The translations under genes and the position numbers were made by a program. This document shows positions 53,668 through 64,000 of a stretch of 64,000 nucleotides of DNA, piece after piece. Below the pieces are notes generated by a model that was not told where the DNA came from, did not search any database, and saw nothing but the letters and a program-made list of their open reading frames with translations. Position 1 is the first letter of the stretch; each line of letters opens with the position of its first letter. The stretch comes from Irpex lacteus (taxonomy: Eukaryota > Basidiomycota > Agaricomycetes > Polyporales > Irpicaceae), in contig MQVO02000007.1 of NCBI GenBank assembly GCA_001986395.2, positions 620,001 through 684,000 on the forward strand, given 5' to 3'.

Positions 53668-56600
53668 CACCGGCTTGGGGAGGGTTCCCAGCTGGCTGTT
53701 ACTTACTCTTTCTCTTGCCGAACATTTTCTACAAGCACCGGGATTTCCGTCTACAATGCATCCGGAGTTTGCTTGTGAGATCTATACCTTGCCGCAGCGC
53801 ATACTTCTTCCTTCCTCTAATTCCTGTGCGGGTTGATCAACATCTCTGCCAGTCCATGTTATGTATTATCAGGTTTTCATCGCAATTGCATCGCTATAGA
53901 TTGCTATCGAGAATATAGAGATGGAAGAATGGGCAGCCTATGCGGAACGATCGCCACGTCATCTGCTTGACGAAGGCCGAGCCGAAGTTATGTTTTGACC
54001 AAGGGTGCACAACTGCATAAAGTCCTACGTATGCACAGCCCATAGGCTCGTTATGTTCACTTCATATGGTTCTCAGGACCATGCTGGACTTGACTTAGAG
54101 TATCGGGCAGGTACGTCCACACTTGACGAGATACAACTTCACTAGGCAACCAATACCACCACTACAGTAACTAAAAGTGTGACAGATACTTTGCCCCGCT
54201 CGGAACTACCCCCACAGGGTTCTGTCATCACGGCACTAACAGGTACGTGAGATGGGTACGCTCCTCAATAGATGGCAACAAGGGCTGATAAATCTCTGTA
54301 AATAGCCTCAGGGTTGCTGTTGTATATTGTCAGCGCAATACACGAGCCTGGTTTGTCTTCAAGCTTTCATTACATTACATCGGAAGCAGCAGATCGCCGA
54401 ATCTGACAAAAGGCCACGAGCTCTACGTTACAGGCTCAGCAAATGCACTCGCGGGCACCCTGTCAGCCACCGAAGGGTCATAGAACAAGGGGAATTCTGG
54501 TGGCTATGTTTAACGAGCGGCGATGCCTGAAATCTGCAGGCTCAAGCTAAGTTTCCTGAATAAAGTGATCCAGGTAAGTAATGTTATTACTAGATCAAGA
54601 ACAACATTCTCATCATACTCCGCAGATCTGTGTCTGAGAATCCTACTTAATGGAGGATCCGGTACGAGGCCGAGCCTCATCGATGGCTTGTGGCCGAAGA
54701 CAGTCTTTTGTACGCGAACTCACACATGCGGCACTGGACCCTTGCGATGCAGTCAGAGCTTAACGAAGCTAACTTGTCCTGTGGGGACCCTGGACTAGAT
54801 GCAGAAGCCTTCCTACGAATAACACACACGAAGAGTCAAGACCGAGAACCATATCAGTTCCCTGCATGTGGGTCACTCACTCTAGGTACTTATATCTCTG
54901 CGCCACCCATACAAAGACGCACAGATCCCGGTCCCGGCAGCGGTAATGAAGGACCAATCTGGATGCCCAGTTATCTCGTGCCGTACTTAGCGTACAGTCC
55001 AGCAACTCGGCGCAGACTATGCCCAGAACTGTCTGACAGACAAAGTAAGTAGGTGTACACAAATACAATCGCTGTGGCTGCCGAGCGCACCTTGTTATAC
55101 ATCGCACGCTGCACGATGATCGCAAGCCACAGTTCGCTGAATTCGAACACACACCTTCAGCCGCAGCATTTTACCCAAAGTCCCCGATGAATGTCGGAAA
55201 ATGTGGCGCATACGATGCTATTGCGAGCCTATGATGCCAGAGTCATATGCACGCGTACGCACTGAGCATGGTAGTGATGCTACGCCCTCCGGGCGGGATT
55301 TCCCCACCTTGCGGCACATTAGATCAGAGATGTACTCCGCTGGCCAGGGTGGGTGGTTTTAGACTCCAACATCTTGCTTCCGCAGCGAGGACTCAACGCA
55401 GCACTCGGATAAAGGACAAGTGATCGCCGCCTTGGCGTATGTACTCAGGGGAGCCGAAGCACAATTGCCTCCGGAGATCTATGTGTTGTAGAGAGGCTGC
55501 GGGGTGAGTGTGCGAACTCTCGATTGCGTAAGGAACACTCTATATCAGTCCTGTGAACCCGTCGCACAGCATGGTGACGGCGATGCCTTGCAGTCTCTGC
55601 ATAATGAATATGCCTTCTACGTCGTGTTATCATCATGAGCGAAGCGTGGCTAGTTGGGAAGACAAAAGGAGAAGTTAACGTACATTTTCATGTCCACTGC
55701 CTGGGTAGCTCGAGAGCCGGAGTGAACGCCTGTCCAAGTAAGGAGATAGCAACACACCTTTGATAGATGCATGCAACCTTACCCTTACTGTATGTGTTGT
55801 TGATGCTGCAGGACTGTAACTTGCCATCGGCGCATGGCTTACGCAACGCAGAGAAATCTGTTGATGGGTGGAGAAGCCTCTCGGCACATTTACGAATGCT
55901 ATTGGAGAGACTCAGACTTGGAGCTTGCTTCTCCGTGGAAGGAACACGCCTTCCGCGGTTCACCCGGTAGGGCGAGCATGTGCATGGACGACCACTGGCA
56001 GGCGATTGTCAGGGTCCCAAGATAGAGACCCGGGATGTCAATATAAGCTTGCATAGCGTTATCAATTCAGTTGAGGAACCCACTCAATTATCCCATGGTG
56101 GTAGTTCTTGTCAACTCGTGGCCGAGATGCTGAGGTCATCCGAGATCTTATATCGAACTGGAAGTGTAATGTGCCAATATTAAGGCTTCCAGCCAGCCAG
56201 TCAGCCGTGTTTCATCCACATGTAACGGGGGCCTGAGAGGCAGAACAAATTCCGCTAGTGGATTGGATTGAATCACGTCTTCTTCTGTTACTGTTGCTGC
56301 GTATTCTATTCTTCTGAATTCAAGAGTAGACAAGCGGACCTTGTGAGAAGGATCAGTTAGTCAAAAGACCACATCGACCATGCCCGGTGTAAACGGCACA
56401 ACGTACCGGATCCGTAACTGAGTTTTCTCCCATGGTCCTGTCCATAAGCTTGATTCTCCTCGTCTTAACGAACAGTTCCCCAGAGTTTGCCTGGATGGAT
56501 GGAAACCTTCGCCGCGGAGGCGGATGCTGTACTGTAGTGGCCAACGCTATCGATCACTGGATCTGTCATGTCATCAGCATCTTGTCCTGGCTACTCTCCG

Positions 56601-57224
56601 GACAGTGATACCCCCCGCGATGTGGGTCCTCCGCAAAAGATGATGCTCGCGATCGAATGACTAGTGATCTGTTGACATGTCCTCGAAATGGCAATCAGTG
56701 TGCATAGTGAGGTATTAAACCTTGTGAGTTGTGGTAATGTGATGACGGGAAGAGAACAATGACCAATTCCGACGGCCACTCACAGCAAGCCTGGAAGATT
56801 GGTTTTACGGCAGACATCGAGAATAGCGGGAGGGGCTGATGTCTGCAGGCCGGGCTTCTTCCTGGGTGAGAGCGTGAGCACAATATTCTGCGCGAAGAGG
56901 GTAACAAGAAGCATCTCACCATTGGCCAGATGAAACTCAGCATCCCGTTAACTCGGCTCAGGGACAGAAGACCTGCCGTGAGTATCATATCAAAAAGGTG
57001 GTGCCCACGGCAATGAAAGTGAGGAACTTCAGTCTTCACCGAAGTGGCAGGCAGGCGACGAGCTTCGAGAGGCTAGAACGCTTCTATCTCCCTCTGAGAA
57101 ATGAAATAGTCCGAGGAAATAGTAATGTGTGGAAAACACCCGGAGAGGTCCCATGACGTGATATCTAGCGTGCGGGCTGTTGCGGCGTGCGATATCACCC
57201 ATTCATGTGTTGATATTCCAGGAG
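53668..57224. other. Gene-poor stretch between the SERF gene and the satellite
   Basis: No supported gene. The longest coding-like plus-strand stretch (54690-55052, with MPSYLVPYLAYSPATRRRLC and then gtaagtag near 55048) and one near 55834-55960 (HIYECYWRDSDLELASPWKE) have no recognised relatives and cannot be spliced together. GTAAGT-type donors recur, but acceptors are not consistent. Confidence 0.35.
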
Positions 57225-59534
57225 CGTAGTTGGAAGGCTTCTACGATGAACGCACGACGGATCAGTCATCTTCGTGTATAAAGCGGTAGTATAACAAGGC
57301 TCACCTCACGATGACACAGTTCAATCACACCGCTCACTCTACTCACGCATTGGACATGCTGAAATGGACACCTGCCTCTCCAGCATGCTCGATGGCATCT
57401 AGTGGTACCTATAGCTGACTCCACTAGTGATCAAAGATCGCAATAATCAGAGAACGTTCATCTTAGAACGATGTAACTGTCGGTTCCCACCAGACTTCCT
57501 GTTATCCAATTGCGCGCACGTCCGAGTCCTCATATGGCGATAATCAATGCGCATTCTGGATCCGAGAATGCAAGCAGAGATCGGAGGTATACCGTGGTGT
57601 CCCATAAGATGAAGCCATAGTGTATGGTGACAGTATGAGGTATAAGGTTCTCAGTAGCATAGCAAGCAGTCTGTCTGACATTTTTTGATTTCAAAATCGC
57701 AGATTGAAAGCTTCTACAATGGGTGTACGACAGATCGGTCATCCTCGTATAAAGATCGTGATGCAGCAAGACTCACCGCACTATACAATCCCACCACTGG
57801 CAGTCTAGCCACGTCGATCATACTTCATACTCACATGGGGCCTGACTTCAATAAGAGATGTCATTGCTTTTGCCCGCTGAAAGCCAGTGGTGGTTCTCAA
57901 CGCATCGTTCGATATTTGGGTTGCGCTGGTAATCAAAGATCCCATTAGTCAGGGAACATTTAACACATTGCCAAGCAACAAGGCTCTCACCGAAAGTGAC
58001 GCTGTTGTACCATACCCGAGCCTTCATATAGCGACGACCACCCCACGTCTTAGATTCTAAATTTCGAGAATGCACACTGAGATCGGAGGGAAATACTTAG
58101 TGATGTCCTATGGAATGAAGTCATCATCACGTATGGTAAGAGTATGGGCCACTCAGCAGCACAACAGTCTGCTAAACCTCCCTTCATTTCGACCCCTGGA
58201 GCACTGATTGAAGGCTTCTACAATGAGTCCACGACAGATCGGTCATCTTCGTGTACAAGACCGTAGTGTCAAGACTCACCCCACTATGACACCAGTTCGA
58301 TCACATCTCCGTCACTCGATGCACCTTGCACTGCTGGAGCTATACATCCAACCTGTCTTCGATACTTAAGACGATGATGCTCAGTGCATCATCGAATACC
58401 TGATTCTACATGTACAGGTGATCAAAGATACTCTTGATCAGAGGTAATTCATATTTGAACGATACAAGTATCCGTGCTCACCAGGATCCCCGGGGTCCAA
58501 TTGCGCGCACGGCGCGATGATCAATCCCCGTTTTGAATTCGAGAATGCACGCTGAGATCGGGGGTATGCTGTGGTGTCCCGCGAAATCAAATCATCGTGT
58601 AAGTAAGGTGAGTATGAAAAATGAGGTAACTAATAGCACATCAAGTAGTCTGCTCGACGTCTTTATCGCAGAAGCGCAGATTAAGATGGACAGACGTCAG
58701 ATCGGTCATCTTTGTCTATAAAAAATATTTGCAGCAAGGCTCACCTCACGATGGCACCAGTTCAAGCGCCTCGCTCACTCACGCATTAAACCTACCGAAA
58801 TATGCACCTGCGTGGTTAGCGTGCTTGGTGACAGCGGGTGGTACCCATAGATGATTCCACTGGTAATCAAAGATCTCGTTGATCAGAGGTGATTCATCTT
58901 TGAACGATATAAGAAACAGTTCTCACCAGGATCCCCGTGGTCCAATTCCACGCACGCCCGAGCCTTCATAACACGATAATCAATGCACGACTTAGATTCG
59001 AGAATGTACGCTGAGATCGGAGGTGAGCGGTGGTGTCCCATGAACCAAAGTCATCGTGTATGGCGATATAAGATATGAGGTACGTAGCAGCATGGCAAGC
59101 AGTCTGCTTGACCTTTTAATCTCAGAAGTGCAGATCGGAGGCTTTACGATGAGTGCATAACAGATCAGTATGACCATCTTTATGCAGTACAAATGTAACG
59201 GGACTCACGTTACAATGACAGTGCACACATCGCTTTGATCACACTCATACTGGTACGTGCTGCCTGGAACGCATGCTCAATGACAGCTGGTGGTGTTCAT
59301 AGTTGTTTTCACTGGTAACCAAAGATCTCATCATCAGAGAATAGTTCAGTCTTCAAGTAATGTAGGATCTCACCAGAGATGCGCACACGACTTCCACTCA
59401 TTAAAAAGCGATATCGATGATCACCCCATGTCAAGTCGAGAATATCAGTACAAACACACCGAAATCCCATTAAATGAAGTCGTCATCATGTCGTACTGCA
59501 TGCGTATGAGATTATGAGTACTTCGCAGCAGCGA
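57225..59534. repeat. Degenerate satellite, five copies of about 470 bp
   Basis: The phrase CAGATCGGTCATC or a close variant occurs near 57258, 57731, 58234, 58698 and 59161, spacings 473, 503, 464 and 463. Other phrases recur in the same order in each unit: GAAGGCTTCTACAATG, AAGGCTCACCTCACGATGAC, TGGTAATCAAAGATC, CGAGAATGCACGCTGAGATC, GGTGTCCCATGAA and AGCAAGCAGTCTGC. Copies differ by many substitutions and indels. No open frame is conserved. The array ends abruptly at the BRL1 stop. Confidence 0.88.
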
Positions 59535-61029
59535 TCATGACTTGACCACAACATCCTCCTTCCTCCCACCCTCCAACTTCCTCCTCCTACTCGCGCCCTC
59601 CTCCACCTGCTGTCCCTCTCCTGCCCACTGCTTTCCCTCCCCCACCCCCATCCACTGTTTCCCCCACCCCTGTCCACCAAGCATATGTGGTGCGATTGCA
59701 GGTATACTGTCATAGGGATATGGATGTATAGGGGCGTGATGTTGTTGGTGGTGATGAGGTGATGGTGCGGTGGAAGGGTTATACCGCGATCGGTAGAAGG
59801 AGAGGAGGGAGTTTATGAAGAGCGTGAGGAACGCTAGGGATGTTAGTGTGAATATCTACAAAATCACCACAGCACCACATCAGCTTCCTCCTCACACGCT
59901 CTAAATCAGCTAAAGAATGCAGGGGAGTGCGTACCAAAGTCTTCCAAGTAATAGGCTCCACAAACCCATTAATAACCTCCGCAATAACCTCCGCGACGAC
60001 CTTCGTACGGCCTATCTTCGTAGGGTCGCGGTGCATGCAGGTCTCCCAGACGCCGCATTGGTGGACCATGGCTGGGATGGGGCTGTGGCAGAGGTTGTTT
60101 TTGAAGTGGAGGGCGCATTGGGTGATTTCTTGGACGTTGTCTTTTCGAGAGGGAAGGGAAGGCGTGTGAGCGCGTATGACAAGGGATTGGATGGAAGTAA
60201 GGTGATACTTACCCATGGAGTATTCGGAGATTCGATGTTGAACGTCTCGTTGTACCGTGAGGATGAATAATACCAAAAGGTATAAGAATAGCAGCACTAG
60301 TGATGAGTTGAAGAAGAACTGTAGGTAGCTGCGTACCATGAGTATAATAGACGCGAATTTGATAGATATTAGTCTTACCCGAGTAGCACATAAGGCGTTT
60401 CCGACTGAGGGGCGATCGGTCCAGGAAGGTTGAGCGTATAATGATTAGATGTGTTCTGCGTAATCGGCGTCACCCGTCCATTCCTGTCTTCTTCGTCGCT
60501 CTCAATCCCACTATCCTCATCCTCCTCCTCTTCTTCTTCTATCTGCACCCGCGTCCTCGTAATAGCCAACCGACTCTTCTCCCTCTCCTTCTCTTTATAC
60601 TTCTGCCGCGACCTAAAGACCCGCACCATCCCGCCCGTCGCGATCCTCCGCCCGCCACTACTCTCCGCATGCACATTCCCGTTCTCGTTCTCGTTATGCT
60701 CGGCGTGTGGCTGAGGACTTGCTTCCGCCATATCTATATCTTTCAGTTCGTGGGGGTCCCAAGCGGGCGTCGAGGGAGCTTCTGGAGGAGGCATATTCAT
60801 CATGAAAGGCACGTTGTGCATGCGCCCGAAGGTCGGTGTGTGAGGGGTGCCAGGAGAAGTGGGTGTCACGGTTTCGCCTAGCGAGCCTACTGGCACAGTA
60901 CATTTATGAGTTACACGAGCATTATTAGACAATAAACGTACGTTTTCTAGGCGTCGTTGGTTCGCTTCCTCGCGATGCCCAAGCTGGCGCTGTACTGGTG
61001 CTCGGACGCGAAGTGTATTCAAAGTCCAT
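59535..61029 (-). CDS. BRL1: BRL1/BRR6 nuclear envelope membrane protein
   Basis: Inner nuclear membrane protein needed for nuclear pore assembly and lipid homeostasis. ATG at 61029 gives MDFEYTSRPSTSTAPAWASR, typical of the family, then an intron and a long polar segment (FGRMHNVPFMMNMPPPEAPS, basic/acidic patches). The Brl1/Brr6 core follows: first transmembrane helix (YLQFFFNSSLVLLFLYLLVL), then VQRDVQHRISEYSM. The lumenal four-cysteine region (CALHFKNNLC ... QCGVWETC) and KIGRTKVVAEVIAEVINGFV come next. The second helix is IFTLTSLAFLTLFINSLLSF. A His/Pro/Gly-rich tail ends RKEDVVVKS, stop at 59535. The four cysteines that form disulfides in the family are intact. Confidence 0.92.
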
Positions 61030-61319
61030 GGGACTTTCTGTCGATCGTGGGGAGTATGCCGGCCAGGACGCCATTGTTCGTGTGATCAGCGTCGTGGAGC
61101 GCGCCGTCAGAACCAGTGAAGTAAGTGTCGTGCTCGCTGTGATGGACGACGAGGTCGCTGTTCAGAGACCCGTCGGTGTCGTGGACACTGACAGAGTCCA
61201 ACTGGGCGCTCCAGTACGCGCGCATCACGTGAACGTGGCCACAGACGCGCGCTGTCGGTGACACGCCATCCTCTCTTCCTGACTGTCACGGCCAGATTAG
61301 AAAACTTCCTGAAGAGGCA
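61030..61319. promoter_or_regulatory. Shared promoter region, BRL1 (-) / ClpP (+)
   Basis: About 290 bp between divergent start codons; it must carry both promoters. It contains repeated GTCGTGG/CGTCGTG-like stretches but no clear TATA box. Confidence 0.45.
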
Positions 61320-62539
61320 ATGTTCAGTCGACAACTCGCCAATGCCTCTCGGCGTGTCGCCCTGAAACCCAAGAATGCCCTGGGACAGGTCCATAATATC
61401 CGCAAGTTTCACCCTCTGGCGGGTCAATGGGACTCAAGCTCTATGCGACGCGACCCTCTCACAGGCAACTTGGTTCCTATCGTAATTGAGCAAACTGTGC
61501 GCTGTTTTGCTTCAGTTGAAGCTGTGGTGATGTTAATATGGTGTACTGTGTTGTTTAGGGACGCGGAGAGCGCAGCTACGATATATTCTCCAGGCTATTG
61601 AGAGAACGAGTGGTGATGCTGTATGGTCCGGTACGTATCATATCGGATGTGCATCTCCTCCAGATGATTGACGGTATATATCTTTAGATACGAGACACAG
61701 ACTCCGCCCTCCTAGTCTCCCAACTCCTCTTCCTCGAAGCAGAAGAAACCTCCAAGCCGATCCACCTCTACATAAACTCCCCAGGCGGAAGCGTCACCGC
61801 AGGCCTCGCCATCTACGACACAGTAAGTCACCTCCCTATACCACCTATCCCATCATAATCACTCATGGGTGTAGATATAGATGCAGGTCAGTGTATAATG
61901 CGTCCCCACCACCCGTTTTGTCAGGTTTTGATGAGAGACGTGTGAAGTACGTATCTTCCCCGATACATACATACTGCATAGGCCAAGCATGCTCTATGGG
62001 CTCGCTCCTGCTCGCTGCAGGAGAGAAAGGCAAACGCCATGCCCTGCCGAACTCGAGTATCATGATCCACCGTGCGTCCTCAGCGTCCTTCTTACAGCAG
62101 CTGGTGATTCTCAGCTAATTGTGAATTGTGTATACGCAGAACCATCCGGAGGCGCATCAGGCCAAGCCTCTGATATCGCGATCCACGCTAAAGAGATATT
62201 ACGCGTGCGAGACGTGCTGACGAGGATATATCAGCGGCACTGTGGGAAGGAGGGGGAGAGCGTACAGGATGGTGTTGATAGATTCGGTTAGTCGTTCACT
62301 TCTACTTCTACCTCCCACTATCACCAATGCTAACACTCACATCCTTCCACTTCAACTCGTTGTAGAACGAGCGCTGGAACGAGATTACTTCCTCACTGGT
62401 ACGTAAATTGCACTTACACCATACGATTATTATCACCTGGAGCTGATGCTGATTACGCTTTGTAGCTCAAGAAGCACTCGAGTTTGGGATTGTGGACAGT
62501 GTCTTGGAGAGGAGGCCCAAGTCGGACACGGACGTCTAG
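61320..62539 (+). CDS. CLPP: Mitochondrial ATP-dependent Clp protease proteolytic subunit (ClpP)
   Basis: Serine peptidase of the mitochondrial matrix. The N-terminus [20 protein letters not shown] is Arg-rich and Ser-containing, a good import signal, followed by LVPIVIEQT and, after an intron, [20 protein letters not shown] and LYGP. Then come [20 protein letters not shown], the catalytic Ser in [20 protein letters not shown], the catalytic His in [20 protein letters not shown], and the Asp region [20 protein letters not shown]. Ends RRPKSDTDV at 62539. Several introns, about 50-75 nt, all joined in frame. S. cerevisiae lacks ClpP, whereas many basidiomycetes keep it. Triad intact. Confidence 0.95.
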
Positions 62540-62995
62540 TCGGATGTTTTGGCTTATCATGGTTATGGCGAACATAATAGATGATGCGTCGAATACTAAT
62601 CTACGAACCTATGCGTGCTGTAGTGAGGGTTTGGCTCGCCATTCCTGGTAAGTCTGTATACCTTCTTTATTCTCTAGGTAAGGCACGTGCAAGAAGGTTT
62701 GAAAACTAGAGCGGGCCGTCTGGTGACAAACTTCATTCAAAGCCCCTTGGGAAGCCGCCTCCTCGAATGCCTCCAGTGTACAGTCGAACTGATAAGCAGC
62801 TCACAAGGACAGTCTCCAGTGAATGCGAAGGGTAACTTTACGTATGCGATACCACAGGGGTGTGAACGTGCAGGACATATGACCCTCCAAAACAGTCACC
62901 GAACTTCTCCCGCAGGTGTATATGAATGACATCGCTACCCACAGTACCAGTAACCCCAACAACTGAACGCGAGTGCGCACGGGCAGGACACCACG
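62540..62995. other. Intergenic region, ClpP / PhyH-type dioxygenase
   Basis: About 450 bp between two plus-strand genes; should hold the 3' UTR of ClpP and the promoter of the dioxygenase. No gene or clear motif seen. Confidence 0.5.
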
Positions 62996-64000
62996 ATGTC
63001 GCAACGATACAGAGGACTGACAGGTAAGCGTAAACACTGCACTACAGACTTCCCTCGTCGTAGGACTAATGCCACGACTTCTTTTCATAGATGAACAAGT
63101 AGAATTCTTCCTCGAGAACGGTTATGTCATCATTAAAAATGCGTTCTCAAGGGAGAAGGCGGCTGAGTTCACGCAGAACATGTGGGTGCGTCTGGGGATG
63201 GACCCGAGCGACAAATCGACGTGGACTAAGGAGCGGACTAACATGCCCACTCGCGAGACCGTCAAAGTGGCAGACTTCGCTCCGAAGGTATGTACTAGTA
63301 ACTCCGATCGCTAAAGCGACCAGGCCCGTATCTCACAGTTGCTCGTAGGCCTGGGACGCCATCGTAGGTTTACTGGGCGGCGAAGACCGTATCGACGAGC
63401 AAGCCTCCGTCTGGGGCGACGGCTTCATCGTGAACCTCGGAACACCAGAGACAGAAGGAGCCACGCCCTCCCACCCTCGCGACCTCGACAACTGGCACTG
63501 CGATGGCGACTTCTTCGTGCACTACCTCGACTCGCCCGAACAAGCATTGCTCGTCATACCCCTCTTCTCTGACATCCAGCCATTGGGCGGGGGAACGTAC
63601 ATCGCGCCCGATGGGATTGACATCATCGCGCGGTACCTTGCGGCGCATCCGGAGGGTGTGATACCTGAGGACCGGACGTTCCGTCCTTCTACGTGCACTA
63701 CGACGGAGAAGGAGAAGTGGAAGGACGATCCTGGGTTTTGGTCACACCTCGAGGAGATCAAGCGGTGTCGCAAGTTCGTTGAGGTGACGGGAGAAGTGGG
63801 AGACGTCGTGTTGTTGCACCCTCTGATGATGCACTCCGCGTCGAAGAACAACTTGCGCATACCGCGGGTGATTACGAACCCTCCTGTTGGTTTGCGCCGG
63901 CCGTTCGATTTCAATCGTGAGAGGGCGGAAGATTTCAGTTTGGTGGAGAGGAAGACGTTGAAGGCATTGGGTGTTGAGAGACTTGATTTTAAGATTACGA
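62996..64000 (+). CDS. Phytanoyl-CoA dioxygenase (PhyH) family protein, 3' end cut by window
   Basis: Second 2-oxoglutarate/Fe(II) oxygenase of the window. I start at 62996 (MSQRYRGLT), joining over an intron to DEQVEFFLENGYVIIKNAFS, which gives the family's N-terminal pattern (..EQxxFFxENGYVxI). A second intron near 63289-63348 leads to AWDAIVGLLGGEDRIDEQAS. The iron site is HCD in DNWHCDGDFFVHYLDSPEQA, and the distal His lies in GDVVLLHPLMMHSASKNNLR. 2-oxoglutarate-binding residues are likely R in NNLRIPRVI. The reading frame is open at the end (ERLDFKIT), so the C-terminus is missing. The substrate is unknown. PhyH relatives in fungi act on many small molecules. Confidence 0.88.

Noticed and set aside
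1..64000. CRISPR arrays, bacterial operons, ribosome binding sites or rRNA genes
   Set aside because: The window is spliced eukaryotic DNA. The only regular arrays are the 336-bp and 470-bp tandem repeats, which lack unique spacers.

Overview
The window looks like nuclear DNA of a filamentous basidiomycete, most likely an agaricomycete. Genes are densely split by short introns of about 50-65 nt with GT..AG ends and CTRAY-type branch sites. The gene set is eukaryotic (SRP68, GET3, ERF4, CYC8/SSN6, BRL1/BRR6, mitochondrial mL38, mitochondrial ClpP, a YAP1-type bZIP). Several families (a DUF7704-like membrane protein, fungal ADAM, a CofD-like protein, multi-pass membrane paralogues) fit mushroom-forming fungi. 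All gene models are spliced by eye, so outer ends are firmer than internal exon edges.

Layout. 0-10.7 kb: mitochondrial ribosomal protein mL38 (-), a TauD/TfdA dioxygenase (+), two tandem paralogous multi-pass membrane proteins (-,-), and a small SH3-like protein (+). 10.7-22 kb: an ADAM metalloprotease (-), a DUF7704-like membrane protein (-) sharing a promoter with a CofD-like protein (+), then a YAP1-type factor (-). 22-25.4 kb: no recognised gene, but exon-like islands suggest an unidentified gene or relic. 25.6-36.4 kb: a block with ERF4 (-), GET3 (-) and SRP68 (+), bracketed by two diverged copies of a 1.6-2.2 kb non-coding repeat in inverted orientation. The right copy carries a 336-bp tandem expansion and a hairpin. 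36.7-41.0 kb: CYC8/SSN6 (-), with a 335-bp MITE about 460 bp upstream of its start.

44.0-47.1 kb is the most striking object: a 3.12-kb Tc1/mariner-type transposon with perfect 98-bp terminal inverted repeats and a TA target duplication. It encodes a DD34E transposase (-) and, convergently, a second spliced gene (+) of unknown function. 47-57 kb is gene-poor, with only a small SERF/4F5-type gene recognised. 57.2-59.5 kb is a five-copy degenerate satellite of about 470 bp. The window closes with BRL1/BRR6 (-), ClpP (+) and a PhyH-type dioxygenase (+) that runs off the end.

Functional themes: three neighbours handle membrane-protein delivery or modification (ERF4, GET3, SRP68), and GET3 and SRP68 are head to head with 260 bp between starts. 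Very small exons recur: 6 nt in the ADAM gene encoding a zinc ligand, 18 nt in the GET3 P-loop, 7 nt in the SERF gene and 23 nt in the DUF7704-like gene.
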